A stretch of DNA of 64,000 bases from Dryococelus australis. Its lineage: Eukaryota; Arthropoda; Insecta; Phasmatodea; Phasmatidae. Of this stretch, positions 25,083 to 36,514 are shown piece by piece. The DNA is taken from positions 109,049,800 through 109,113,799 of the forward strand of contig CM056993.1 in NCBI GenBank assembly GCA_029891345.1. Reading direction: 5' to 3'. The notes beneath the pieces were generated by a model, which worked only from the letters and a program-made list of their open reading frames with translations, had not been told where the DNA came from and did no database searches. The translations under genes and the position numbers were made by a program. How positions within the stretch are numbered: the stretch's first letter is position 1; every line of letters starts with the position of its first letter.

Positions 25083-26160
25083 TGCACAGTATGTGACTGC
25101 TAGGTATATAATTTTATAGTGGGCGCATTCAAAAATGATGCGTGAACAGTGACTCTCCCGTCTTGAGTGCTTTGGTTACTCTTCCCCTCCTTTTTCCTTC
25201 CATTCTCTATGTAATCCCCACTCTCCATGCATGCGCGATAATGATACCTTCTGATTGATTGCGACGCAATTCGGAGTGGACGGCCTTTGTATCAGCGCTG
25301 GGCTGGCCCACTTCTACCGTACCCTTCTGCTTGGAAACACCCTTCAGGTGTGGTGATGCTTGAGTTCCCCATGGGAGGACTCTGTAGAGGAAGTCAGCAT
25401 GCCAGGCGCTTAGGGTAACATTCTAAATTATTGTCTCGGTAGTTGGTGACACTTTAAATGAAATTCAGTTTCATGTAACTTGTTCACTGAGGAGCCCTAT
25501 TACATTTCGGGACTTTGCATTAAGACTGAGGTTATGTTACAGTGTTGCGAACGGGGTAGCCTGAAAAGTTTATGACTAGTTGAAAGGGCCCACATACTCT
25601 CGCATTCATTTGTACAGTTTTCTGCTTGTTACCCACCTTATATTGCGCCATTTAAGTTAATTATGTTCTGGTGCTAATTTTTAGCTATTTAGTTAACTCA
25701 CGTTTTGAGAACAGTCTTAGATGTTTGTGAAGTTGTAATTTTAGCAGGGTCGGGCTTTGGATAGGTCCGTTAGGATGCCCTGACCCATGCAGGAGTTTTA
25801 ATCTGTTGAAAGTAATGTGTTTCATATTATATTCAAGTTCTCCATTTTCTTAGCCTAATTTTATTTTATTTATTTTTTAATTTGTAGTTAATTTAATAAT
25901 GAGGCAGGTTTAATTTTATCAGCGTCGGAAGCAAACGAAATATTGGAGAAAATATAGTAAAGTTTAATGTTTCAAAATGGTTTTATTTGAATTCCGTCTA
26001 ATGGTCCTACGGGATGCGCGGAAGTTCATTTTAATATGTATTATTTTAATTAAAAAATGTTTTTATAAACATTGTGATCCTCCAGAGTTCCTAGAAATAA
26101 AATACAGTTTATAAATTGCATTTTTGTGTGTCTGATTAATCTTGCGGTGATAATTACGCC
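25083..26160 (+). repeat. Putative 3' LTR of the gypsy element
   Basis: Begins just after the purine tract and contains an AATAAA signal near 26097. No 5' partner exists in the window because the element is truncated, so neither border can be confirmed by repeat comparison. Limits are approximate. Confidence 0.35.
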
Positions 26161-26177
26161 ACAAATCTATGAATAAT

Positions 26178-26385
26178 AATCACCCAATATATGACAAATT
26201 TGGTTGTTACCTAAATATACCATGTATTACAAGCGTTTTATACTTTTGTTAACATAAAGGTATCTTATTTTTTGGTTAAGTGGAACTTTTTTCCAATACT
26301 TAATTGATAAATTGTAATATATTTATTCATAATTAATATGAATGAAAATAGGTGGTAATTCCTGGTATAAAATAGTTCTTGTGCC
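26178..26385. mobile_element. Family B MITE fragment
   Basis: Matches the interior of family B copy 1 from the AATCACCC block through TACCATGTATTACAAGCGTTTTATA. Both terminal repeats are missing. It stops just before the 33-bp minisatellite. Confidence 0.7.
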
Positions 26386-26397
26386 AAACACGCAACG

Positions 26398-26822
26398 GCA
26401 CGCAACGGCTGGATGGCGGCAAGACGCCGGGCCTGTAGGAGCTGGATGAGGGCAAGACGCCAGGCCTGCGGCGGCTGGATGGCGGCAAGACGCCAGGCAT
26501 GCGGCGGCTGGATGGCGGCAAAACGCGGGGCCTGCGGCAGCTGGATGGCGGCAAGACGCCAGGCCTGCGGCAGCTGGATGGTGGCAAGACGCCAGGCCTG
26601 CGGCGGCTGGATGGCGGCGAGACGCCAGGCTTGCGGTGGCTGGATGGTAGCAAGACGCCGGGACTGCAGCAGGTGGATGATGGCAAGACGCCGGGCCTGC
26701 AGCGGCTGGATTGCGACTAGACGCCTGGCCTGCGGCAGCTGGGTGGTGGCAAGACGCCAGGCCTGCGGCGGCTGAATGGCGGCGAGACGCCAGGCTTGCG
26801 GTGGCTGTATGGTGGCAAGACC
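26398..26822. repeat. GC-rich 33-bp minisatellite, array 1
   Basis: Twelve consecutive units plus a partial, starting at 26409 and repeating every 33 bases exactly to 26805 (unit CTGGATGGCGGCAAGACGCC then AGGCCTGCGGCGG). Units differ by substitutions only; no indel disturbs the period. Because 33 is a multiple of three and stops are few, long frames are open on both strands (for example 26413-26775 plus, 26265-26864 minus), with an 11-residue period such as LDGGKTPGLRR. No start context, signal or known domain supports a real protein. Confidence 0.95.
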
Positions 26823-27289
26823 TGATGTAACTGGTGACTTTTGAACCTGGGAGGGTTGTGACAATGGTAACTCAGATAATAAAAAATATATATTTTTTAA
26901 AATAGGGACAGTGATAAATAAATTGTGTGAACAGGCTTATGTGAGTGTGGCTTATGTAGTTAAATACAGAAATTAAATGTGGTTGTTGGAAGAAAAATTG
27001 CGATACTCGATTTTTAATGGTCAATACAACGTGGCCACTGGTCTAATCACTAGCACAGATATTGGATTGTTTTAATTTTGTGTAGGTTTATATGCCTTCC
27101 AACCAGTAGACTACCTAGGTGGTGTGGTACATTACATGAGAGATAAGATAATAATACTAATTCTACTATACTAATGATAATGATAACTTAAATATACTAG
27201 AACAAATAATTTTATACCAAATATTAGTCTACATACAGTAATTAAAAATCGTATGTCAAATTTAAGTTAGAGGATGATGGTAGCATACC
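26823..27289. other. No gene recognised
   Basis: AT-rich spacer between the minisatellite and the 3' end of the hAT-like pseudogene. It may include the element's non-coding end, but no terminal inverted repeat could be fixed. Confidence 0.4.
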
Positions 27290-29217
27290 TTAATTAAAAT
27301 GTTTGTAAATAAAATCCATTCTTCGTTCCATTTGCTCAGAAAAATGGTCGAAGACTAGCTTTTTAAAGTTTGGCTTTTTTAACATGTTCTTATCGATGCT
27401 GCACATCGCCAAAGCATTAAGCCTTTCTTCTTTCACAGTATTTCTTGTAAATGTCTTAATTCTTTTCAAAGTTGAGAAGCACCTTTCACTTTCAGAAATT
27501 GTCATGAGAATGGTGCAAATAATTCTCAAAAGTTTGACAGGTTTCTGGTAAAACAGTAGCTAAATTATTTTCGTATAGGCAGTTTAGAAGAGTTAGCGCA
27601 CCTGATGTACTTTTAAAATCATCACGTGCATAAAGAACAAGCAATTCCTGGCGAAGCCTATTTTGGTTAACATTAAATAATGTAAATACAGTTTTGAACT
27701 GCACCTCGGGAAAAACTATCCGGTGTTGTGTAAACAAATCTGGCTGAAACAGAGTTGCTACAGAAAGGTGATCGTTGAAGGCAAACCTGTCATCGATACA
27801 CGTCAAAATAACATCACAGACCTCCTTCGCAATGAGTTTTTTAGCATCACTGAAACGTACCCTTTTTTTTTTATTTGTGTTTCCGAGTCAACATTTTCGC
27901 CACTAAACCAGTAGTGGTCAATATCTAACGAATTCCTAACACTCTGAACGATTGTCTTTAATTCAGATACAATTTTTTGTGCCTTGAGGCAATCGATATT
28001 CCTTTTCTGAAGTTGGTTGTACAGAACATCACAGTGCGGCATGATTTTACTAAAAAAACTGAAGGAAGAAAATTAAGTCATTACTGTTTAGCACATTTTG
28101 TTAAGTCCTACAGCTTTAGCGGTAGTTGAATAGTCAGATGAAAGCTCATCAGTAATATTTTCAAGGCAGGCATCAATGTCGTTTATGTGTTCCAGAATTA
28201 TGGCCACGCTGTGTGCCTTATAATTCCACCTGGTTGTTGAACTTTTGGGCAAACGTTTTTTCACAATTTCATCTAGTATCGCTGTACGTTTAGTTGATTT
28301 GGAAAAAAATTAACAGAAACTTTCCAAATTACTAAAAAATATTTCACGGGTTTGTTTTGAGTTGCGCGCCTCTCAGTAATAAGGTTTAGCTGATGAGCAT
28401 AGCAATGCACGAAATGAGCGTCCTTGTAAATTTCTTTAACTCTAGCCTGCACCTCAGTGTTTTGCCACTCATAACTGAAGCACCGTCGTAGCTTTGCGCA
28501 ACTAATTTTTCAGGTGTTTCACTTATTTTCATTTTTATGAGCTCATCAAAAATGGCACAAGTGATTCCCTCTGCAGTTTGGTTATTCGGGATGATGTAAG
28601 AAACAAATCTTCCATGTATGTTTCCATTTAGTTCATACCTTTTTACAAATACTAACTGTGATAATATTGCGCAATCTGTTGTCTCATCTGCTTCAGTTGA
28701 TACAAACGCAGTTTCAGCGATTTCGTTACGAATTAATTGAAGACACACGGCATAAATAGAGTCTAGCAATTCATTCTGGATTGTTTTGGAAAGTCCTAAA
28801 AACACCCTGTTATCAGTCCTTTCTATGTGTTGCTTCAGCGTGCTATCAAGCTCAGCCATTAAATTTACTAAGCCAAGAAAAATGCCTGGATTTTCGGAAG
28901 TTTCTGACTCATCATGTCCCTTCAGTGCCAATTCAAATATACCACAGAATTGTATGCAGTCAATTAGCTTACTGAGAATGTAGCCATTTTTTTTCTACTT
29001 GTTCGTTGTTCTTTTAAATTTTCAACCTGTACGCATTATCTAACTGGCAATGAATATTCACCTTACCGATCACTGAAAACTCCATGGCATTGTTTATGTG
29101 CTGTGAGCTTGATTCAGATCGTTTAACTTTATCTCCCAAATGTTTCAAATAGTTTACCCTATTGACAGTCCATGCAAGGGCATTAGGTTTTACTAGTAAA
29201 CAAATTAAACAGAACAA
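27290..29217 (-). pseudogene. hAT-type transposase, ZMYM1-like (DUF4371 plus dimerisation domain)
   Basis: Decayed transposase gene read right to left in at least five frame-shifted pieces: 29217-29014, 28931-28386, 28042-27803, 27806-27492 and 27529-27290. The second piece carries the DUF4371-like core with GHDESETSENPGIF, the first catalytic-type Asp in EADETTD (residues 80-86 of that piece) and AQSYDGASVMSG (Asp about 149). The last piece has the hAT C-terminal dimerisation motif SERCFSTLKRIKTFTRN. The first piece resembles the segment after the TTF-type zinc finger of ZMYM1-like proteins. Internal stops (for example after RLKI near 29014) and frameshifts make it non-functional. Terminal repeats were not found. 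Confidence 0.9.
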
Positions 29218-30165
29218 CGCATTCCTAACATCACACCCGCATAGTCAGTCCACGAAATTGTATGTAATTAAGTTGAATTTTCGCGTATACGAACCACTGC
29301 GTTCACCACCTTGGCTTTTTTGTTGTGTTATATTTAACTGTGGCTTTGCTGGTCCCAAATTCTTAAGCTATAGTTTTTTCTGGTATTTCAAATGGTTTGT
29401 TGTAATAAGGCTTAACATGTTACTCACCGAATTTTCCATTATTTACAAGCTTACTCAACACGACATTAACCACAATTAAACCTTGCTTCTGACCAATGCT
29501 CACATCTCATCTTGTTCCTAGAGTTCCTGGAGTCTCAAAATTAACTACAACTTATTCAGAATATTACACACTATTTAAAGCACACGCGAATTTGGACTTT
29601 AACTATAAATGAATAACCATTTCAAATAAATACAAACATTTTTAAGAAATGTGTTTACAACTGCAAAAGAGCGAAGCGCGAAAGTGTACCCACAACACAT
29701 GTAGTATAAAACAGTAGAACACATTCTGTTAAACAGTGGAATTCGAAGTTCCAGTTTTGGTAGCCCTGTCGAGTTCCAGGAAGCCGTTTTTGTGTGAAAG
29801 CAGGGGTGCACTCAGCTCTCTCCGATTTACAGCATGCGATTGGCTGAAAAGGGACGAGCCCCTGAAGTTTTCCCTCCCTCCTGTAGCACCCCTCGTCAAT
29901 TGTTACTGCCATCTCTCTCTACTCGCACCACCCACTTCCGGGCGAAGAATCTGTAGCCCCACCACTTGATATTTCCAAAAACATTTCTCACGTGACGAGA
30001 GTCTCGTCTATCTCAAAAACATTGGTTGCGAAATAACCACCATATTCGTAAGCAGTATTATTTGCTGAGTAACAGATAAGAATAGGGGTCTTGTGTTCTG
30101 AAATTTTATTAGGATGGCTGCGCCCCGTAGCCCTTCCTCAGCAACTGCCACTGGGCAAGTCGCTG
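29218..30165. other. 5' side of the hAT-like element; no other gene
   Basis: Contains a CAGGGGTGCACTCAGC motif at about 29800 and a GTGGTGGGGCTACAG-like motif (minus strand) near 29950-29968. Either might be a hAT terminus, but no matching partner near 26.9-27.2 kb was found. Open frames at 29599-29969 on both strands show no domain. Confidence 0.35.
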
Positions 30166-30336
30166 GGCCCGCGGTGGCTGGATGGCGGCAAGACGCCGGG
30201 CCTGCGGCAGCTGGATGACGGCAAGACGCCAGGCCTGCGGCTGGATGGCGGCGAGATGCTGGGCCTGCAGTGGCTGGATGGTGGCAAGATGCCGTCAGCG
30301 ATGACTAGATGTCATTCTGATGCTGGGTCTGCAGCG
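30166..30336. repeat. 33-bp minisatellite, array 2
   Basis: Same unit and same orientation as array 1, in four to five units (CTGGATG at 30178, 30211, 30241, 30274). One spacing is 30 instead of 33, a 3-base deletion that keeps frame. It lies 3.4 kb from array 1, on the other side of the hAT-like pseudogene. Confidence 0.9.
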
Positions 30337-30481
30337 GCATGATGTACATAAATAAGCAGTATTAACTTGAAAAAACCTCAACTTTTCGATTAAAAATTTC
30401 CGTAGTTGTTATTTCCTCTTTACATATATTCGTTTCATTTACTTCTCAACACATTTATGATGTTAAAGCCATTTACTTGCC

Positions 30482-30550
30482 GAGTGCAGGATTCGATCCT
30501 ATGACCCTTGAGGTGACAGTCTTGCACGCTAACCTATACACCACGGGGTA
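30482..30550 (-). repeat. tRNA-like sequence (SINE head or tRNA pseudogene)
   Basis: Minus strand: A-box-like TGGTGTATAGGTTAGCG (30527-30543) and B box GGATCGAATCC (30489-30499) at tRNA spacing, starting CCCCGTGGTG. No clean acceptor-stem pairing, so a tRNA-derived SINE head or pseudogene is more likely than a functional tRNA. Confidence 0.55.
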
Positions 30551-30831
30551 AATTGCTGATACTTACCAGTAATTTCAAATTTATCACAACACAATTTTTT
30601 ATAAGTGAATGTATAAATTCCATGACATTATAACAAATAATTTTTTAACACTGATTATTTAAAAACTGTTTCTTCGTTTCTTCAAAGGCTTGCAAACAAC
30701 ATATTTCTGTTAGTTTTTAATATATCTGTCGGATGGTTGCACAAATGAAAATGTTTCAAAGAAAAAAATGTCATGGGCTACCACGTGACACATATATAAT
30801 CATGAAAAAGAATGCCAACGGTTAACACATG

Positions 30832-31520
30832 GTCTCAAAAAATACATCATGCCATTAACAGCTATCTAACATCTTGCCTATTCAAAAACACTTTCAAAAG
30901 GCTTGTCGGCAAAAAGACATCATATTTGTATTTCTATTGTGATAAAGAGCCATGTCTCGAAAACGTTAGCGAGCCGGAATAAATAACATGATGGCCAGCT
31001 TACCGAAAAAATAAATATGCTATATTGGAATCGGGCCGGAATATTATTTTTGCTATTGGCGACATGTTGGCTGTGAGATATCACGCTGACATAATATAGG
31101 TGATATCAATCTGTTACCCTAAAAAATACAGTGGGCCGTTGTCTTTTTTCTAACAGCAATCATACTGTCTCAAAAAGGTGTCATGCCGTTAACAGTTTGC
31201 TAACATCTTGTCTATTCAAAAAACACTTTCAAAAGGTTTGTCGGCAAAAATACATCATATTTGTATCGTTACTGTGATAAAGAGCCATGTCTCTAAAATG
31301 TTGCTGCCCAGAATAAATAAGATTACGGCGAGTTTACCAAAGAATAAAGATGCAATATCGGAATCGGGCCAGAATATTATTTTTGCTATTGGCGACATGT
31401 TGGTTGGAAGATATTAAGCTGACATCATTTAGATGATATCCATATGTTATCCTAAAAATACAGTGGGCCATTGTTTTTTTCTAACGGCAAACATACTGTC
31501 TCAAAAAAGACGTCACGCCA
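30832..31520. repeat. Tandem repeat, about 333-bp unit, two copies
   Basis: The segment from GTCTCAAAAAATACATCATG at 30832 recurs from 31167 and begins a third time at about 31498 (periods 335 and 331). Shared blocks include TTCAAAAACACTTTCAAAAG, AAAGAGCCATGTCTC, GAATCGGGCC and ACAGTGGGCC. Non-coding satellite-like duplication. Confidence 0.88.
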
Positions 31521-32065
31521 TTGTGAGATGGCTATCTTCTGGCATTGAAATGACAGTTGCCGACAGTAAAGGTATCGGGGCAACAATTTGACGACACTTT
31601 GCCGACAGGCTGTGTTTGCTGGGAATCTACGTGTATTACTTTTATGGAAGTGTGACTTGTGGTAATTGTCACACGTGGTTGCAATCAGTTAGCCCAATGC
31701 TTACCGAATGGAAATTTTGTATATGTATTGGATACACAGTTAGCAGCATAGTTTAGACTTTAATTTTATGATTTAAGTGATATTGCCTAATAAGGGCATA
31801 AGTCTTGTTTGTAATCCCAAGGCTTGCGGCCCTTGGATTTCAAGATTTAATCACGAAAGTGATCACTCTTAACACATCTTCATGATCACGCCCAGAGTTC
31901 CTGAACAGAATACCTTACTCTCAACTTTTCAGCCTTACATATTGCCCTACAAATATTACACCTAATCACTGTGATCACACACAGATCACGATCACATCAC
32001 TCAAAATTCGGTCTTCATTTCAAAAAATTGTATTTTCACCTGATGAATAGAGATCACTTGATCCC
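31521..32065. other. No gene recognised; clustered GTGATCAC motifs
   Basis: Between about 31835 and 32000 the palindromic core TGATCA recurs several times (CACGAAAGTGATCACTC, CTGTGATCACACACAG, ATCACGATCACATCAC). No coding region. Confidence 0.4.
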
Positions 32066-32701
32066 TTGTGCCATTTCCCATTATCAGTAAGGCAAACGAT
32101 GTTGCCACCACTCCAATACAAGGCACAAAGCCTCAATTGTGTCCGAAATCATCAGCATCGCAATCGAGGTGAACACTGGTCATCAGTGGAACCGCTCCAC
32201 CAAAACAAAATCATTGATTTAATCGATCATTTCACTCAAAGAAAAAACAGGATAAATCCAAAAATACCACCAACAGCGATTTTACTTATGTCTAAGACAC
32301 TACGGACAAAATGCAACGTATCTCCCCTATCATCAAAAAGTTTAATCAGAAGTAAGTTCAAGCTTAGCACGTCTTCCAACACATGCTCTCTGACTACCAC
32401 TACCACTACCACGATCACAATACACTGTCATCCATCATTCGCAACTAGTTTCAATTCATTGTCATTGTGGCAACCCAACGAGACCTCCCAGCAATTACTC
32501 CCAGAGTCCAACATAAATACTGACCAAACACTTCACAATTCAAGAGTATATATAGGCATTCACCAGAACACTTGTTGGCACCTCCCTGGCCTTTACCCCA
32601 AACCTCTCCACTCATCATCATGTGTGAAAGCCGAGTGCTCGACCACGACTATATTGACCACCTATGCTACCAAAACTAGTGTATCAACCTTCACACCATA
32701 A
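32066..32701 (+). CDS. Unrecognised open reading frame, 211 codons
   Basis: Longest uninterrupted plus-strand frame in the window outside minisatellites. The predicted product is rich in Ser, Thr, His, Asn and Gln, with a TTTTTTT run (codons from a CCACTACCA microsatellite near 32395-32415). It has no signal peptide, membrane segment or domain that I recognise. No Kozak, intron or neighbouring gene supports it. It may be an exon of an unknown gene or a chance frame in C/A-rich repeat DNA; the latter seems more likely. Confidence 0.2.
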   Translation: MCHFPLSVRQTMLPPLQYKAQSLNCVRNHQHRNRGEHWSSVEPLHQNKIIDLIDHFTQRKNRINPKIPPTAILLMSKTLRTKCNVSPLSSKSLIRSKFKLSTSSNTCSLTTTTTTTITIHCHPSFATSFNSLSLWQPNETSQQLLPESNINTDQTLHNSRVYIGIHQNTCWHLPGLYPKPLHSSSCVKAECSTTTILTTYATKTSVSTFTP

Positions 32702-34794
32702 ATACCTCGCCAACTACATCATACCCCAAGCTCCTGCCACCAGACATCACCGTCACTTCTGAGCTATTTACGCTGAACGAAAGTGCAATCCACGACGGGT
32801 TTCAATTTATGACTACAAAGATTCTAATTTTATTAACTATTACAATAGTAAAAATATATTTTAGCAGTAGGAGAACTATATATTTCTAAGGTATCAGTGA
32901 TGTGAGTTTTGTTGTATTTTAGTTTCCTGATCGAAGGTTACGTGTTTTAATGGAAAAGAATTCTGCTAACCTTTCGCCTCTATCATTGAAAACGATATAA
33001 TGAAATGTAATATTTCTGCTCTACTTTCCAAATGCTTAATTATAAAATGTAGAAAATTGAAGCTCGTTCAGCTACTTTTTGGCTTTGAAATATACTGTGA
33101 GCATTATTATAAAACACGAATAAAATAAATGAATGCTATTAAAATAAATAATACAATGCATTAATTATTTAAACTTAAGTTTAGCATTCAAACTGGAATG
33201 AACTATAAAAATAATTAAGCAGCAAATATCATTCTATCATTTAAGCAACCGAAGATGAAAATCTTCAAGTAGTTATATATGAGTAATTTTGGAGCTGCTG
33301 CAATACATTTCAGTTCAAACAAAGACTGTAGAGAACGACCGTACACATGTTATGGAGGAAAGTATGCAGAAAGTTTTTTCAGATCTATTTATTTTATATA
33401 TGTTACGGCAAAAATTGTCGTATTAGTAACACAATGATGTTTGTGAAATTTCCACAGTGTCACAATATTCCCACACAAATACTAGTCGCAATGTCCATGA
33501 AATTTTAACCTTTAAAACTGGCGGAAGGCTACTCAGTAGGACAAGGAAAAACGCAAAGCTTCAAGAAATTCGTACTATGTGGATTGCTCAAAAGACAATA
33601 CATATTTCAAGAATTTACTTTAAAGAAAATATAAAAAACTGTTTACCTTATTTTCTAATGCATTTTATGATGTTTTAAACAATGTGCGGGGTAACACACA
33701 CTGTTCAGTACTCGTAGCTTACATATTATGTGTAATTAAGTACCGTAGTTAGTAATATGGACATCATTTACAAATTAGTCGTTTAAATAGCCTCAAATCG
33801 TTTCTGTTTACTAGATATATAATATATTAGGCTATGTAACCTTCCATTAATAAGTAATTTAGTAAATAAAACACTTAAGTAATCCCTATAGGCGATATTT
33901 TTAAAACGGAATTAAATAAAACGATGTGAAGAATTTTTTCCTCCCTGTGCACCCATAGGATTATTGAATATTCTGTCTTCTAAATGACTAATCGCTAAAT
34001 ACACCAGAAAATATAAGAGAAAGTAAAATATAACACTATTAAAACAGTTTAAGTTTAATGTGTATTGTTTCACTGTATGAAAATAAATAATAAAAATGCT
34101 ACAGTATTTTTCTTTTTGACTATTTGTAGTATTTTATCCGACGTAGGGAAAATCTCTGGGCGCTACTAAATGAGGCTGTACTAAGAAAATCATAATCATA
34201 TTACAGATTGTGCCTTAACTGTTAACAGATATTAATTACTGCACATACGAAATAATGGTTTGTAATGTTTATGTTATTTTACCCCTAAGAAACATTTAAA
34301 TCACCTACTACTTTGGGTTAGTGTAGGTCAAGTCAAACCATACAATTAAACTTTCAGCCCAATATTATAGAGCTAAACTGTAGCAGTACATACGATTAGC
34401 TGGTTCTGGCGTAGTTCTGGCAAAAACCGCTAAAGTTTTATAAGTTAGCAAAAAGTAATTTATACTTCGCAAAAAAACAACTAATACATTTATTATTTAT
34501 ATACATAACATAAGAAAAAATATAAAAAAATCTCATTTAGCGCATTGAGAAAAAAAGTGGCGAAAAAATGTCTACAAGTTATAAAAACGGGAAAAACTGC
34601 GTATTTTTCTCAGTAAAAAAGAAAATAGTATTATTTCTTTCAAAAAATGCTAGAAAAATGCGCTGTTTCTTAAAAATCGCCATTTTTAAAATCCAAAATG
34701 TAAGCAGTTTACCTTAAAAATATAGCGGCACGCATGAACATAGCGCAACTTTGCACATATATTGACATTATAATAATATAGGTTCTATTGCCTT
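32702..34794. other. AT-rich intergenic or intronic DNA
   Basis: About 2 kb of AT-rich DNA without recognisable exons, terminal repeats or tRNA boxes. Homopurine A runs are common at 34440-34650. Confidence 0.5.
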
Positions 34795-36310
34795 ACACAA
34801 TATCTATGCATAAAATGAAGTTTCGAAGTTTCCAGCTCTAACTTGCCTCTCACATTAACGCACAACCAAAACCGCCGAATACAAAAGCATTAAAATTGAA
34901 GGATGGGTTCCCCTTAGGTTGCAGGTACCCACTAAGAAGAATTTGTTCTAAATTTAACCTTTAAGTGGGTGAAAAGTGTTAAATGTGTTTTAGAGGACTG
35001 CTCAATAGCTCATTAACCTCATGAGATATCGTCGTGGTCTTAGCTTCAAAAGGTAGCCTATTTAAAAGTGCCTTCAAACGAATGTCAAAATTTTTTGAAA
35101 TTCAACACCTAAATGGGTGGGAATCGGTCAAATGTGTTTTCCGGGACTTCCCAATACTGTCATCGTTCGACAGAACACGTGTATATAGGTTATGTTTAGG
35201 TCATGCAAATTAGCTACAGAAGTGTTGGGGACTGTGTTATTTATTTATATCACATGTTATTTTGATTCGAATATTAATTTTCACACATTTCTTATATGTA
35301 ATTGTAACACATTTAAATCACGTAATTTATGATTTACTAGCTGATCTCGTCGAACGTTGTTCTGCCTCTTTCACATTCTATTTTGCCTTCTCAATGCGTC
35401 ATCTTTATTACGTCTGGTACGTCGACCGATGTTTGACCATGGTATCGCTGGCATTTTTCTCTTTTATATCAACAAACATTTTATGCAATTATGAGCAAAA
35501 TTTGCCCCTAAATTAATATAGAAGTTAGACTCCAGCGCCACCTATCGGAACCTAACCCACCTAATACAAACCACAATAACAAACATTTCCTGCAAATATG
35601 AGCAAAATCGGTCCATAAATATAGAAGTTAGACTTCAGAACAACGAATCGAAATCTAACTTACCAAATGGAAAGCACAATAAAACAATTTATTTTAGATC
35701 AACAAACATGTCATGCAAGTATGAGCAAAATCGGCCCATAAATATAGGCGTTAGGTTCCAGTGCCACCTATCGTAATGAAACATAACTAAAAACTTTACT
35801 CGCTATCTCAGTCACATAAGTTGTGAATACGGTCTCAATATATCAACAAACATTTCCTTCAAGCATGAGCAAAATCGAGCCATAAATATAGAAGTTAGAC
35901 TCCAGTGCCACCTATCGGAATGAAACATAACTAAAAACCTCACTCGCCATCTCAATAACATATGGTGTGAATATGATCTCAATATATCAACAAACATTTC
36001 ATGCAAGTATGAGCAAAATCGGCCCATAAATATAGAAGTTAAATTCCAGTGCCACCTATTGGAACCTAACCTACAGAATGCAAAGCACAATAAAGCAATT
36101 TATTTTAGATCAACAAACATTTCCTTCGAGTATGAGCAAAATCGGCCCATAAATATGGAAGTTGACTCTAGTGTCACCTATCGGAATGAAACATAACTAA
36201 AAACCTTACTCGCCACCTAAATAACATATGGTGTGAATATGGTCTCAATTGGTCCAGTGGTTTGTCAGTGATGATGCGGTTTAGTTACGCACAAAGGATT
36301 TTATATACAA
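34795..36310. repeat. Composite dispersed repeat with internal tandem array
   Basis: 34862-34935 (AACCAAAACCGCCG... GAAGGATGGGTTCC) and TTTACTAGCTGATCTCGTCG at about 35332 resemble widespread arthropod interspersed repeats. Inside, TCAACAAACATTTC..., GAGCAAAATCGGCCCATAAA and CCAGTGCCACCTATCGGAA recur about six times, with starts near 35468, 35578, 35699, 35842, 35987 and 36109 (period 110-145). The end, TTTTATATACAAAGAAGA, looks like a retroposon tail. Class uncertain (LINE-derived or SINE). Confidence 0.6.
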
Positions 36311-36514
36311 AGAAGACGTAAACCACCATTCCAGATAATTTCAGCATTCTATGGTGTTTTCACACATTATTCTGAGATTTGGCATATTGTTATTTTAATA
36401 TTACGTTTACATGTAAATTTTTGTTCTCTGAAATTATTTTGTGACTTTTAAATCTTGATTATTTATTTTCTTTTCTTATTTAGAATATATTTAATTTCTT
36501 GTTTATTTCATTTT

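Noticed and set aside
24472-25096. Overlapping opposite-strand frames after the gypsy integrase
   Set aside because: Low-complexity Thr/Ser/Pro content, no domain, and position in the 3' non-coding part of the retrotransposon.
26265-26864. 199-codon minus-strand frame through the 33-bp minisatellite
   Set aside because: Openness follows from a 33-base period without stops; several other frames are equally open, so no one frame is favoured.
35812-36090. 92-codon minus-strand frame with repeated peptide
   Set aside because: Arises from the tandem repeat units. The peptide repeat mirrors the DNA repeat and no domain is present.
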